A stretch of DNA of 64,000 nt from Amyelois transitella (taxonomy: Eukaryota; Arthropoda; Insecta; Lepidoptera; Pyralidae). Positions within the stretch are counted from its first letter, which is position 1; each line of letters starts with the position of its first letter. The notes beneath the pieces are model-generated. The model was not told the DNA's origin, made no database searches, and saw nothing but the letters and a program-made list of their open reading frames with translations. The translations under genes and the position numbers were made by a program. Location: assembly GCF_032362555.1 (NCBI RefSeq), contig NC_083529.1, forward strand, positions 62,001 through 126,000, in the 5' to 3' direction. Shown here in pieces: positions 44,640 to 57,453 of this stretch.

Positions 44640-44800
44640 TAACGAGAAAACAGGAAAGGATGCAGCGTCGGGGCTCCAATAAATCACGCTAATTGGCGCA
44701 GCCCACGTGGCCGCCCGCGCCGCTAATTGTACGGGGATCTCAATGTCTGTCAGTTTGTGTTCACATTGACGTTTCCCGGTTGTGAAGGATCATTGGGAAT
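44640..44800. promoter_or_regulatory. Candidate regulatory island
   Basis: GC-rich text with two homeodomain-like TAATT cores (gctaattggcgc, cgctaattgtac), a bHLH-like cacgtg and no repeat match. It is upstream of the visible Wnt exons. An enhancer role is inference only. Confidence 0.25.
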
Positions 44801-44882
44801 ATAGATTTTCCATGAGGATAACTATTTATATGGAAATGTTACTTTTGTTTAGATCAATTGAATAGAAGCTGGCATTTTAATT

Positions 44883-45105
44883 GGTGGTTCCCAGCATCAA
44901 TAGAAAATAGAATAGGATCACTCTCGTCCCATGGATGGCGTAAAAGGCGACTAAGGTATAGGCTTATATACTTGGGATTCTTCTTTTAGACGATGGGCTA
45001 GCAACCTGTCACTATTTGAATCTTAATTCTATCATTAAGCCAAACAGCTGAACGTGGCCTATCAGTCTTTTCAAGATTGTTAGCTCTGTCTACCCCGAAA
45101 AGGGT
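44883..45105 (+). repeat. Family S copy
   Basis: Head tggtggttcccagcatcaat to gctctgtctaccccgaaaag, joined directly to a tRNA-like SINE piece. Confidence 0.87.
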
Positions 45106-45190
45106 CATCGGTAAAAGGCCTAGGTAGGATTTGAACCCTTACACATTACTTGCGCATTTGAACGGGGCACTTTAATCTATTCTATCGATC
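45106..45190 (-). repeat. tRNA-derived SINE fragment
   Basis: The minus strand has the B-box-like gggttcaaatcc and the phrase gtgccccgttcaaatgcgca, shared with 55101-55323. Confidence 0.65.
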
Positions 45191-45442
45191 GTTTAAGAAA
45201 CCAGTGCTATTATCTTAAATGGTATCTTTAAAATACACATTGATTAAATTTTCATGATAAAGTATTTGTACCGGTTCTTTATCACCACGGACTAAACTAT
45301 TTCATATTCAAGCTATACAGACAAACGAACTGATGTATGACTCAAACTCGGACCGTCAATCAGATCGCAATGTGACGGAAATTAATGGAAGCTGCAAATG
45401 AGTGATGGGACTAGGGTCGAGTCGACTATCGATAGTAACAAT

Positions 45443-45721
45443 CAAGTCATCGATACACACATACATATGTTCACTCATGTTGCGGAGTAGACAGAGCCAA
45501 CAGTCTTGAAAGGACTGAATGGCCACGTTCAGCTATTTGGCTTAATGATAAATTTGAGATTCAAATAGTGACAGGTTGCTAGCCCATCGCCTAAAAAAGA
45601 ATCCCAAGTTTTTAAGCCTATCCCTTAGTCGCCTTTTACGACATCCATGGGAAAGAGATGGAGTGGTCCTATTCTTTTTTGTATTGGTGCCGGGAACCAC
45701 ACGGCACACAAGTCATCGATA
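45443..45721 (-). repeat. Full-length family S copy with 13-bp target duplication
   Basis: caagtcatcgata occurs at 45443-45455 and 45709-45721 around a complete unit. The head gtgccgtgtggttcccggca folds as a 6-bp stem (GTGCCG/CGGCAC), and the body contains a cagtc...gactg hairpin. Confidence 0.93.
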
Positions 45722-45993
45722 TGACATAATATATTGTTTATTTATTTAAAACTTCATTGCATGAAATAAAATTTATAACTGGCGGACTTAATAATTGCAC
45801 AGCTAGAAATAGTTACTATAAAATTTTACAGCACCATATTAGTAATGGTTGCCATTGACCCCAATCTGTACTGCACATAATGTGTTTAGAATTTATTTTT
45901 CAGGTATGAACTAACTAAAATAAATCTACTTTATATTTTATAATTTCTAAAGTATAATTGGTACGATGACGTTATAATTTTTCTCTCTACATG

Positions 45994-46563
45994 GTACTAC
46001 GGATGTGCACCGCAGTCTAAACTGCAAGAGAGTCAAGAGATTACTACGGATGTGCATCGCAAAGTCTAAAATGCAAGAGAGTCAAGAGATTACTACGGAT
46101 GTGCATCGCAAAGTCTAAAATGCAAGAGAGTCAAGAGATTACTACGGATGTGCAGCGCAAAGTCTAAAATGCAAGAGAGTCAAGAGATTACTACGGATGT
46201 GCATCGCAAAGTCTAAAATGCAAGAGAGTCAAGAGATTACTACGGATGTGCATCGCAAAGTCTAAACTGCAAGAGAGTCAAGAGATTACTACGGATGTGC
46301 ATCGCAAAGTCTAAAATGCAAGAGAGTCAAGAGATTACTACGGATGTGCATCGCAAAGTCTAAACTGCAAGAGAGTCAAGAGATTACTACGGATGTGCGT
46401 CGCAAAGTCTAAACTGCAAGAGAGTCAAGAGATTACTACGGATGTGCATCGCAAAGTCTAAACTGCAAGAGAGTCAAGAGATTACTACGGATGTGCATCG
46501 CAAAGTCTAAACTGCAAGAGAGTCAAGAGATTACTACGGATGTGCATCGTAAAGTCTAAAATG
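45994..46563 (+). repeat. 49-bp satellite array
   Basis: About 11.6 head-to-tail copies of a unit including ttactacggatgtgcatcgc and aaagtctaaaatgcaagaga. Copies alternate mainly at one site (aaaatgc/aaactgc). Confidence 0.95.
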
Positions 46564-46707
46564 CGTCAAGAGTCTGAGTCAAGAGTCTGAGTCAAGAGTC
46601 TGAGTCAAGAGTCTGAGTCAAGAGTCTGAGTCAAGAGTCTGAGTCAAGAGTCTGAGTCAAGAGTCTGAGTCAAGAGTCTGAGTCAAGAGTCTGAGTCAAG
46701 AGATTAG
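46564..46707 (+). repeat. 13-bp satellite array joined to the 49-bp array
   Basis: About 11 near-perfect copies of gagtcaagagtct. The unit resembles the gagagtcaagaga end of the 49-bp unit, so it probably arose from it. Confidence 0.95.
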
Positions 46708-47527
46708 AAAAGTATGCTGAATTTTTTTGGGTTCCTTATTAAGTCTATACGTTTCGATTTTCTAAAATTATCGTGTAAACGGAAATTATTACACGTTTAA
46801 CGCGGTCGTAACTGCAAGCATACTCTAGGAGTTCATAAACTGACACGATTGGACTTGACAAATTATCGATAAGTCTTTCGATAGTAGACATCACTAGTGC
46901 AGCGGCAGGTTTTCAATTAATTGTGCGCAAACGGCGGCGCAGGAGTCGGCATTAGCCCAGATATTAATTACAGGTGGATCGTAAATCTTTATGTGTTAAA
47001 TAAGTTTTCATGAGCCGAGGGCAGGAAAGCCTGCAATGGAGTTTTGTTTATTGATCACGTAGGTATTGACTGACTGACTGAAGTGCCAACGCACAGTCTG
47101 CTTAGTTCGGAAACCAGTCTCTCACAATGTAACAATTGTTTCACATAAACATGTACTTACCTAGCGTTAAGTTTTAATGTCGGATTGTGGAGAAATTGAA
47201 GATTTATTGAATTTTAATTTGAACAGTCAAAACAGTTGGGATTTGATATTTGGCGTAGGTAAGGGATGCTTTTGTGGTCTGAGGGTGCACTCAGAGGAGA
47301 TGTTCCGAACTTCCAGTGGAAACGAATTCGGGCGGAGTCGCGGTCGTACCCTAGTGTGATTTTAAAGGCTGAAGCGAGAGCAATGTTTCGGGCTCGATGG
47401 CCTTCAAAGGGAACATTTTTCGTCGATACTGCATCAACTTTTTTTTATTCATGATTATAGGACAACATCACATCATAATTGTCATATCTTTTGGTTTCAC
47501 AACATTGGTTAACGTCTAATTAATTAC
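46708..47527. other. Non-coding region
   Basis: A 60-codon plus-strand ORF at 47177 has no recognisable domain and I do not support it as a gene. Otherwise AT-rich. Confidence 0.4.
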
Positions 47528-47606
47528 TTAAATCTAAGTTTACTGCCGCTTCCAAATTGTCAGTGCTGAAGAAGCGGCAACAAACTGCACTACAGCATTT
47601 TATTGT
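47528..47606 (-). repeat. Dispersed repeat family P
   Basis: gccgcttccaaattgtcagt and gcggcaacaaactgcactac match 40886-40974. Confidence 0.65.
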
Positions 47607-48062
47607 CCTTGTTGTTCTTGTCAACAACGTCCACTTGGATAAGGGAATATACATTGTTATGATTAATTGATCTGATTAATAAAAATTTAAATATATAAAT
47701 ATGTATTCATTATAAGTATAATAGCGTTTATCTGAGTCATATTATTAGTTTAATTAAATCCACAAATATCAAATAATATTATTGTTTCTCGCAAAACTAG
47801 CAGCCAATTTGTTTTTTCTTTTTCAATTTCATTGTGGTACATTCTGTTCTAAGCCTATTCCTAACAGCCGGTTGCTATCATCCATCATATAATTGCGAGT
47901 GGGGGCCGATTCCGATCAGATTGCGCTGAGTTATGCTTCCGCCCTTATCAGCGGTGATAAGCGCCGCCCGCTCCGATACCGCACCGGTTTTCACTGATCT
48001 GGGCGCCCACGTCACTTGTTGCGATTGGGACATGACACCTTAAATAATAACCTTTAAAAATT

Positions 48063-48304
48063 ATTATAATCACGTCTATATCCCTTGTGGGGTAGATAGA
48101 GCCAACTTTGTTGAAAACACTGAAATGCCACATTCAACTGTATGGCTTAATGTTGGAATTGAGATTCAAATAGTGACAGGTTGCAAGCACATAGCCTACA
48201 AAAAGAATCCCATATTTATTAGCCTTTTCCTCAGTCGCCTTTTACTACATGCATGGGAAACATATGGAGTGGTCCTATTGTAAAGTGGGGAATCGGCATG
48301 GCAT
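48063..48304 (-). repeat. Family S copy
   Basis: ataatcacgtctatatccct to a decayed head (gtggggaatcggcatggcat). Confidence 0.87.
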
Positions 48305-49254
48305 CAAGTTATAACGACACGAACATTCTCGCTTATTTTCTTTTACACGGTGATTTCAGAAACTTCAGGATTCGGGAAAAATCCTGTTAATTCCTATTGA
48401 CTGATTAGACTACATATATATATATAAAAAACCTACATACTATCCAAATTATCTAGATCCCCAACGGTTTAGTCTGGGCGTTGCCTGTCAGTTAGTCAAC
48501 CAATAACGGAAGAGCTTTATATATACATACATATTTTCCGTTGGGATAGGCAGATACTATGGATTTTCTTTTATCTATGGTGTTGGATCTTTTCATGCGG
48601 TTATAGGATTACTCCTCTCCTTATTAATATAAATTCTTATGAAGATACCTACTTATCCTATTAATACTGGGAACATAATATCATGGTCACATTTACAATT
48701 TATATAAAACACTTAACAATGCATTCTGTACTTGCACAATAAAATACTCATTTAATTGTTATTGACTTCTGGCATTTTAATAATTCCAAGACAAATAACG
48801 TTTGTTAAGTAAATAATAAGTATTAAAAGCTTTACAACACTATGCATTACAAAGTCATTCAAGGTTTAGGAAAAACAGTCGTAACATTACGCACTTCCAA
48901 TTTGTTTATTTAATATTTTATATATTAAACCTCTTAAACATTACCAATCAAACAAATACAATATTAATTAAAAGTAAGTTAACAGCGGGGGCTCCGCAAT
49001 CAATTTAAATGAATATTTAGAAAGCGGCGATCAGCGGGAATTACCAAACAGGCGGAACCGCGGGGCAGGGATAGTGAGTTATGAATAATGCAAGTGGTTA
49101 ATTTGAACAAATATGTATAGTCTGTAATTCCTCCCACGCGTCCAAATGATTTGTATACCGATGTCAGGTTGATTTCATTAATTTGTTTGTTGTCACCGTT
49201 GTGTGAATGGGGTTTTATGCGTGATAGATTTTAATTAGTTCTTAAAAAATATTC
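48305..49254. other. Non-coding; possible conserved block
   Basis: No gene. 48975-49210 is repeat-free by eye, with mixed composition (gcgggggctccgcaatcaat, gcggaaccgcggggcaggga), and could be regulatory. Confidence 0.35.
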
Positions 49255-49427
49255 TATAACCCTTACGGGGTAGACAGAGTCCAACAGTCCTGTAGAGACT
49301 GAAAGGCCACGTTCAGCTGTTCGGCTTAAGATTGAATTGAGATATAAATAATGACAGGTTGCTAGCTCATCGCCGATAAGAAGAATGCCAAGTTTATAAG
49401 CCTTTCCCTTAGTCGCCTTTTACGATA
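49255..49427 (-). repeat. Family S copy, partial
   Basis: cttacggggtagacagagtc to agtcgccttttacga. Confidence 0.85.
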
Positions 49428-49951
49428 AAGTATCACAAACAATATTTTTGCTTTACAATAAACGAGTACGTATTATACTTGTCATGGCAAGCGACGAATC
49501 TTCGAAACTAAGTGTTGATATCATCAACTACTCGTAAAGCTGATAATAAGGCTCAACAAAGGACGCCCGCGTGATTTTATATGTTTTATAGTCCGAGGCG
49601 TGTGATCATAGAGTTCGGAATGATATAAGATAGTAGAAATGCCACATTGTACTTACCTACCTGCTTCGCATGCTTCGTAGCGTCTCATCGTATTGCACGA
49701 AGTTTTCTGCGTAGTTGTAAAGCTTTAAATTAATTGTAGAATAGAAATGAAAATGTTATGGTGTTACAATCATCAGTTGCGACGTCACATTCACCAGTTC
49801 TAATGTGACAATTCTATACAAATATAAAATAAAGTTCGTTGACTGAGACAACATTTTACCAATTACTTTGATTCGTGCTTCTTCGTGATTTCGCTTCATC
49901 CATATTCATTACTCTCTTCACGCAAGTTTTGTGTATTATTCCCGCCACTTT

Positions 49952-50170
49952 AGAATAGAATTACTCCACATCCTCTAAATGTCGTAAAAGGCGACTAAAG
50001 GAAAGGGTAATTAATTTGGGATTCTTCTTATAGGTGATGGTATAGCAACCTGTCACTATTTGAATTTCTATTGCACCATACAGTTGGACGTGGCCTTTCA
50101 GTCTTTTCAAGACTGTTGGCTCTGTTTCCCCGCAAGGGATATGGACGTAACTATACCTATGTATGTATGC
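49952..50170 (+). repeat. Family S copy
   Basis: tagaatagaattactccaca to gggatatggacgtaactata, then gtatgtatg. Confidence 0.85.
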
Positions 50171-52427
50171 AAGTTTAGCGTACTACATTTGATCAAGGTA
50201 CGCTTGTACAAGCCTCCCCTTACAACGCTCCCACTTCTAGAGTCTTTTATTATTGCGAGTTCTGTGCGCGTGAGCCGTCAATCCATTGCATTGACAATAT
50301 AAAGCGTGTTTTATAGTAAACTAATTTTATGACTCGTGTAAACGACTTTTTCATTTGAATTTTAAAGCTTAAGTGTTTTTGGAATTAATGCTGGTGCTTT
50401 TATTGTCTTGCTCTCTTCTACCGATGGGGATAAAAATTGTAATAAAAATAAGTTTAAGATATTGAAGTCGGTAGATGAAATACGATTTGAACCCAAAGCC
50501 TGTGTTATAGGACACAGCGGCGGGTAACTGCACGTAGTACAAGATACAATTTATTTCATTGGAATGAGACAAAAAGTACAAAGATTTTGAAGGCATTAAA
50601 AATGTACATACAAAATTTATTTGTAAAAAAAGTATAAATTAGATCACATTCGGACACCCAACACCACCACAAAAACACCACACACATATCCCCCCGTACG
50701 GGATAGACAGGGCTAAATTTCACATCTTTAAAAGGGTTTAATTTTAGCACAAAGTGGGTAGTAATAGGTCAAGGGTTTTTAAATTTGGCTTGGAAACGTA
50801 GATTTCTAGAGATATCCCTTCTAGATATAAGGGAAATAATAGGATTTTTCGTTTTATGTAGCCGTGATCTAATGACATTTTTTGCCTGTTGCCATCTCTC
50901 TCTCCCTCTCTCATCTTGGCGTGTTCCCAGTTGCACCCTCCACATCTTCTGACCCAGAATGCTGCTTTTCTATTGTACTACTGCGTTCTGTCAAGCCTCT
51001 ACACATTTTTGTCAATAGACAATATAAAATAGCAAACAAAATTGTATCTCCAACACAAAAAAAAGACTTTAGTGATACGCAGGTGGTCCTAGACGACCAC
51101 GAATTCCTATTAAAACATTACGTAAGACTCCAGACTCGCCGCGGAAGGCCATATATTATGAGGACGATATATTCCGAATAATCGGATCTTATTAACATAC
51201 AGACAGATTTATAGACCAAAGGGACTGAGCCGGGAGCTAGGAAGCGATTGGAGTTGTAGTGAATTTTGTTACCCAAATTTTAGTTGCTTATTTTATGAAT
51301 TAATCGAACCGTATCTAGAAGGTCGTATTGTTGGCGAGAGTTTGAAGAGCGAAGTGTCAGCCAAATTTTAGTCTTATAAAAGAAAAAGGTTATAATGTTT
51401 ATTGAGCCGATGAGGTACGGACCTGTCATTATCTATGTATATCAAATATATCACTGAGCTATTGCTAACACTATAACATTATAAAGAGAAATTATAGGCG
51501 TTTTTAGGAAATTATAAAAGGAGCGTAGCTGTAAAATCTGGTACTTTATGAAAAGGAAATAAGGTTTATTAGTTTCATACAGTTGTGATTTTCTGTCGTA
51601 AGAAATTAATCAAGTATTATTAATGTAGTAAATAAAAAACAAAGTATATAACTAACTTTTTATTTATTCTTAAAAACATAAATATCTATTTGGTTGTCAT
51701 CGCCTGGGCTTAAGGTCACCTTCGGAGTAGGGAAGCTAATTAGAATGTGAAATAGTTCTAACACTTGATTTACGAAGTCTTTTAAACAAACTAGATCACC
51801 GAAACGGTTTAGAACGATTTTGTCAAAAATTTTAAAAAGTATTTTCAGCTTTTAGTGACCTATATGTTATTGTTGTTTATGTTTCATCAGGAGATCATTG
51901 TGTAATTGTCCTTTGTTTACATTGTAACATGTATGTGTGTCACTTTTCTATTATACTATATTTTAACCGCAGCTTCACTCGCGTAAATATATCATAATAA
52001 ACAAAAAGCGACAAATTTAAATTGAACACCATCTAACAAATAAGCGACAAAATTAGCACCACCTACAAAAGAATACGAGTTTTTCGAAAATCCAACGGGA
52101 ATTAAAGTTTTTAACGGGGTGAAAGGTATTTAAATTATATAATTTTTTATGTACGTAATATTTCAAGAAGATCAATTCAGTAGATAGTCCATGAAGAGGT
52201 CACAAACAAACAAATAAACTCACTTGCGCATTTTTAATATTAGTTGAGACTAGAGACTATTAGCCACGACTTGGACGAATACATACGTAACCTATAACAC
52301 CCGCAGATAATTAAACTTTTTAATCATATATTTCCATGATCGGTTTAGTATTTCCGAAAATACTACCTTAAAATCAAACAATTAAAATTACAAACTTGAT
52401 TGTTGGTATATTTGAAACTAGCTTTTG
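50171..52427. other. Non-coding region with repeat scraps
   Basis: A family S scrap lies at 50690-50722. 51955-52245 is old MITE-like text (cgcagcttcactcgcgtaaa). A 99-codon ORF at 50882-51181 has no recognisable domain. Confidence 0.45.
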
Positions 52428-52590
52428 GGTGGGTTTCGCTCCCGTGGGAATTTCAAGAAAAAAGTAGCCTATGTCTGTTCTATCTGTGTACCAAATTTCA
52501 TCAAAATCGGTTAAGTAGTTTTTAAGTTTATTCGTTACCAATACAGAACAAAAACACAAATCTTATCTTTTTATTATTAAAGTGGATTAT
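52428..52590 (+). repeat. Old dispersed element
   Basis: tgggtgggtttcgctcccgt and accaaatttcatcaaaatcg form a phrase common in insect MITEs (memory). Confidence 0.5.
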
Positions 52591-52592
52591 AG

Positions 52593-52633
52593 GGGACATA
52601 TTATTAACAAAACATTTGTTAATAATATGTCCC
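52593..52633. repeat. Perfect 19-bp hairpin with 3-base loop
   Basis: gggacatattattaacaaa (52593-52611) pairs exactly with tttgttaataatatgtccc (52615-52633). Confidence 0.95.
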
Positions 52634-52919
52634 TAGCTCCCCGACTACATAGAGACCGTGTCCGCGGCATCTCCGGAACGACGTGATAATTTAGAAACGT
52701 GTATAATAAATTGTATAATCCGTGTAATAATGTGTAATACATTGTATAATCTGTGTAATACCGTGTAATAGCGCGCCATTGCCGAGATTATTAGGTAAAT
52801 TCATGGTGATTTGTAGTCGATAAGCATGTCTATTATTTTTCATTAATTAATTTTAATAATTGGGTGGTATTCGTAAAGTGATCGTATTAAAGCCCAAAAC
52901 TAAAAACCTTTTATTGAAT

Positions 52920-53045
52920 AAACATAAAATCACGCTTCTTTCCCGGAGGGGTAGGCAGACACTAGGTACATCTTTCCAATTGCCACGACCCCTCCATACT
53001 TCATTCGCTTCATTCACATTCAAAGCTCCTTTTAGTTTATTCGTT
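52920..53045 (-). repeat. LINE 3' fragment
   Basis: aaaatcacgcttctttcccg, then gaggggtaggcagacact: the reverse complement of the LINE tail, with the intact gcctacccc motif. Confidence 0.85.
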
Positions 53046-54087
53046 TGCAAATCTTTACATTAAAATGTGAACAATATTGAAAGAGATAAAAATTATAAAG
53101 TCTGTAAGGGCTAATCTTCGAAAGTACTAACGGTACCGTACATGTAAAACTCTACAAAAAAACTGTACGAGTAGGTATCTTTTAAAAAAGTACACTAATT
53201 GCAGGCTATGTATGTCCACGGGTTCAGCTGAGCGGGCCCCTAGCATTTGTATAAAAGGAAAGTACTGATTCAGAATACACAAAACAACTGCATGACGAAT
53301 TAAGCACCAAATTAATGTCGTCACTGACCACATCCTTTTCAACAATCGGACGATTTGTAAAACCAACACACGTGGTCCGCGGACCGTATCGCTTTGTCCG
53401 ACAGGTCAGGGAGCAGGCCACAGACATAGATCTCGCTAGATACTACAAGAATACATGTGAATATAAACTGGGAAAAACACTCACCTAAATAAGCGTCAGC
53501 ATTCCGAAATTTATGTAAAGTTTCCGTACGTCATCTGATTTTATTTCTTGTGATTAGAAGGAGACGCAAAGAAATAAAAAGAATATATACATATATTTCT
53601 TCTTTTTTCCCCTGATTTGAAAGACATGGAAAGAGAAACATTTTGGCCATTTGATAATTTGCTTGGAATTGCATGGTTTTCTAGATTAAGTAGGTAGTTT
53701 TATATTTTCATGTTAGTGTATATCGCGAGCCAAAACAGTGACCTTTCGAAACTGTTTTATTGACATGCGGTGTACTAGTGTAGCATAAAAACATTTTAAC
53801 TAGAGGTGGTATCTAGCTAACTCCTATGTCTATGTGCTAGACCGTCCAAACGGTAATACGGTAATCGTATACAATTAGCGCGGTCTCGGTTACCAGTTTT
53901 TGTGTTACATGTTAGTAGTGATGGCAAAAGCGGGTTATATTTTTAATTTGAATTTCATGATCCTTAAGCATCTGATAATTTTGTCATTAGTCTCTTCTGA
54001 ATCAATTTACGAAAATTGATGAACCTCATCATTTTAAATATCATATTTAAGGCCTAACCATGGTGGGATTAAAAAAATAAGAACATA
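53046..54087. other. Non-coding, nothing recognised
   Basis: Short ORFs only. A small palindrome (ggtccgcggacc) near 53372 was noted. Confidence 0.4.
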
Positions 54088-54288
54088 CTATATAAAGTTA
54101 CGTTTATCTCCCTTGATAGGTAGATAGAGTCAATAGTCTTGAAAATCTGAAAGGTCACGATCAGCTGTATCGCTTAATGATAGAATTGAGACTAGAATTG
54201 AACTCTTGGGCGCCTTTTACGACATCCATGGGAATAAGACGGAGTGGCCCTATTATTTTTTCTATTGGTGCCGGGAACCATACGGTAC
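54088..54288 (-). repeat. Family S copy
   Basis: Minus strand from gttacgtttatctcccttga to the head gccgggaaccatacggtac. Confidence 0.87.
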
Positions 54289-55002
54289 TTAAGTAAAGTA
54301 TTAAGTACAAAATTAGGATATCGCGATTTATTTTCACTGTGACCTCTCCCTTAGCAAGCCTAGTGTGTGAACAAGTATGTCCAAGTTGTTTTGTTCCGTC
54401 GCAATTAGCTTAATGCATTGTAAGTAGCCGTTTTGTGTCGCGTATTACAGGTTTCGTTATCCGCCGTCACATATTTTTATTACCCTGGATACTTAGCAAT
54501 TATCATTAAATTACTAGTTATATCTCTTGGTTCTGCTTCTGTGGGAAATAAGTTCATAAAATATCCGTTTTCGGATCACTGTTTAAAACTTTCGAAGTTT
54601 AACAAATGTCTATAAATCAGCTCTTAACTAATATCATTTATGATCTAAGGTTCCTAAAAAATTGTTAGAGCGTTATTAACACTTGCAAACCTCTGTCTGA
54701 TTGACTGTAAGAAGCTCAAAGACAAACATTTTGTTGGCTAACCATGCTTAAATTTTGTAATATCTGAACTCTTCAAATCTGAACTGTTATTTTTGAGTAT
54801 GTTCATACCTATACAAAAATCTGTAAAGTAGTTTAGAAACGGGTATACTGACAGGGAAAATATACAATATAATACTATATTAGTATTATTTAAATAAAAT
54901 TTAAAATAATTGTATTTCCACATCAGTACAAAGTAGTCAAGGTACCGTACCTACAGTATATCAACCTACTCGGATTCACTGCAAATTCGTCTCTATTGCG
55001 GA

Positions 55003-55350
55003 AACGTCATGGCGAAAGGTCAGGGTCAGGAGTATCCAAAACAGACTAGCTTGCATGAAAAGGATTATGAATATGGATGAAGCGAAAGAAGTATGCAGAG
55101 TTGAGCTTTTTCTGGGCTCTGAAGGGTTCCGCCCATGCATATGTTATATGGTGCCTTTGATTGACTCCCTAGAAACTTATCTTACCCGGCAGACTTATCC
55201 CCTACCAGATTAACATACCTTTAGAAAATAGTTATTAGTACATGACGGAGGTGGGATTCGAATCTGTGCCTTTCTGCGCATCACGCATTTGAACGGGCAC
55301 CTTACCGATTCGACCACCAACGCTTGTGATTTTATATATGTATGTATGTT
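55003..55350 (+). repeat. LINE 3' fragment interrupted by a tRNA-derived SINE
   Basis: LINE text at 55003-55100 stops at gaagtatgcagag and the tail (gtgattttatatatgtatg) resumes at about 55324. Between them 55101-55323 is a minus-strand SINE with an A-box-like tggtcgaatcggtaagg and a B box (gattcgaatccc). Confidence 0.8.
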
Positions 55351-57129
55351 GCATGCGTGCGTAACTTGACATGCGGTTGACTGTACCAGGCTTTAAAACC
55401 TATGATCTCGTGAGCGTGCAAAAAGGCAGTGCTCGACTTAACTGCTTCATAAGTGACTTTGCTGATAACGCCCAAGGCGGCCTGGGTCGCAACTATATAA
55501 TTTTAATAATAAAATTGGCAATTTATTTACTATTCGTTATCCAGACTTCCATATTTAAACTATACTATTTGGTATAGAGGAAATATTGAATTTTTGTCTA
55601 TAATGAATAAAACTCAAAAAGTACTAAGGCCACAGATTAAGAAATAGTGACTGTGGCGGTGTAAAGAAAATTTACAAAATGTCGAGATTATATATAATGT
55701 ATGCGACATAAAGACAAAGCTTTTTTCAACTACTTGTTACGGGGACAGTATAGTTTCCGTGATGTAAGGTACCCTATGTCCTTGTCAGTACTTATAAGCG
55801 GGTTTCCAGTAACTATTTTGGGAAATCCTCTAAGTACCCTCTACACTGTCCAAGGGAAAAAAATATAAGCTTAATTAACGATAATAACTTTTCATGCGGT
55901 TTTAAACAAAATTGTAATCTAACTGGTAGATTTTGCGTGATGCTTGTATTTACAGACAGATAAAAAAATTACACGTCTTGGATCCGGGATCGATCTAGTA
56001 CATCCCCCGCTATTACTTTTTTGCAATTTTCAATGTACAAAATTAATTTTTGTACAGATTAATCATAATTGAATTGAGTACCTATGTAGCAAAAAACAAC
56101 GAAATTTTCGAATTTAATTTTATATTGATAAAAAAAAATTAAACGTATTGACTTATGTTTAGTTTATATTAGGCTTATTTTAATCTTTTTTTTTATTTAA
56201 TTTTAATTTATCTCAATGTGGAAGCTCCCTATGAGTAGCGGTGCGCATGCGACTCCATTCGGACGCTACTCCGTGCGAATAAATGCGCTTCATAATGCTA
56301 AGTGATTTCGCGGCATTAGTGGCCACTGACCGCTTTACTTGTAGATAACATAGACTACTTAGCAAGACAACTCTAGACGAACGAAACGGAAATTATATAA
56401 GAAAATAGTTGCAATTCAGAGCTACGTTCACCTAAGAATTTCAGGATAAAAAGTACTTATTGATAATATTCCAGGTTGATATCTTTTTTATTCATAAATT
56501 TGTGTACAACGAGGAAAAAGAGCTGGAACTAAGACTAAAAAGAACTTTGTACAAGAGCACTACTTATTCCTAAATCCTACTTGTATACCAAATTTCATCA
56601 AAATCTGATCAGTGGATTTGGCATGAGAGAGTAACAAACATACATTCACACATTTTAACAAACAAAATCCATACGCCGGTTACAATCTCCACACGCGTAA
56701 AGCGAAAAAAAACTCTAAATCACATTTAAAACGCACACAGAAATTTAACCATACAAAATGTATAGATTTGTAAAATTAATAGTCTATTGCACTAGCCGGT
56801 GTATGGTAATCATACATAAGTGCTTGCTATTTGACTATCTGCCTGATATGATCAACAGATAGATTGTGATCTATGCGCAGCCGGCGCTCCTGATGCCAGC
56901 GATTGCTACACACTGGTCGAGTAAAACAGCCGAGTGACGTTATGACGTGTATATAGCAAATACACTTATAAGGTAAAAATAAAATCTTTTCTGATTGGCT
57001 AATGATTGACAAAGTTTCCGTACTTGTTTGTTATTATAACAAAGCTATAAAATAATCATGCGAGTCTGGCGGAGACGAAAAAATATAGTGTGTGCGACAT
57101 TTGCTTTTCTTCTCGGGCACAAAATGCTT
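55351..57129. other. Non-coding with old repeat scraps
   Basis: 56570-56720 has the taccaaatttcatcaaaatc MITE phrase. No exon was recognised. Confidence 0.45.
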
Positions 57130-57300
57130 TTTAACTTTAGTTTCTTCTCTCAGGTAATGTGCCAGTCACCTATCACTATCTGAATTACACTTCCATCACA
57201 AAGCCAACTCGCTGAATGCAGCCTTTAAATTTTTTTGAGACTATAAGCTTTGTCATACATAAAAATCTTTGACTCTGCCTGTAATTATAATTCAGTAAAT
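57130..57300 (+). repeat. Very diverged family S copy
   Basis: tcacctatcactatctgaat to tttttttgagactataagct follows the family S order at low identity. Confidence 0.5.
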
Positions 57301-57453
57301 GCCATTTTAGTGTCTCTACAATTGTTATTAAAATGTATAGTATATATCTGAGTGAATTGTGTCTCATGGAAATGACATTCCACTCGCCCATTGCCAGCCA
57401 AATGCAAGTGCACTACCAATGTAAAAATCTAGCGCTGTGATAGCACCGCAAAT

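Noticed and set aside
45994-46707. Possible CRISPR-like array
   Set aside because: The units are contiguous without unique spacers, and the genome is eukaryotic: this is satellite DNA.
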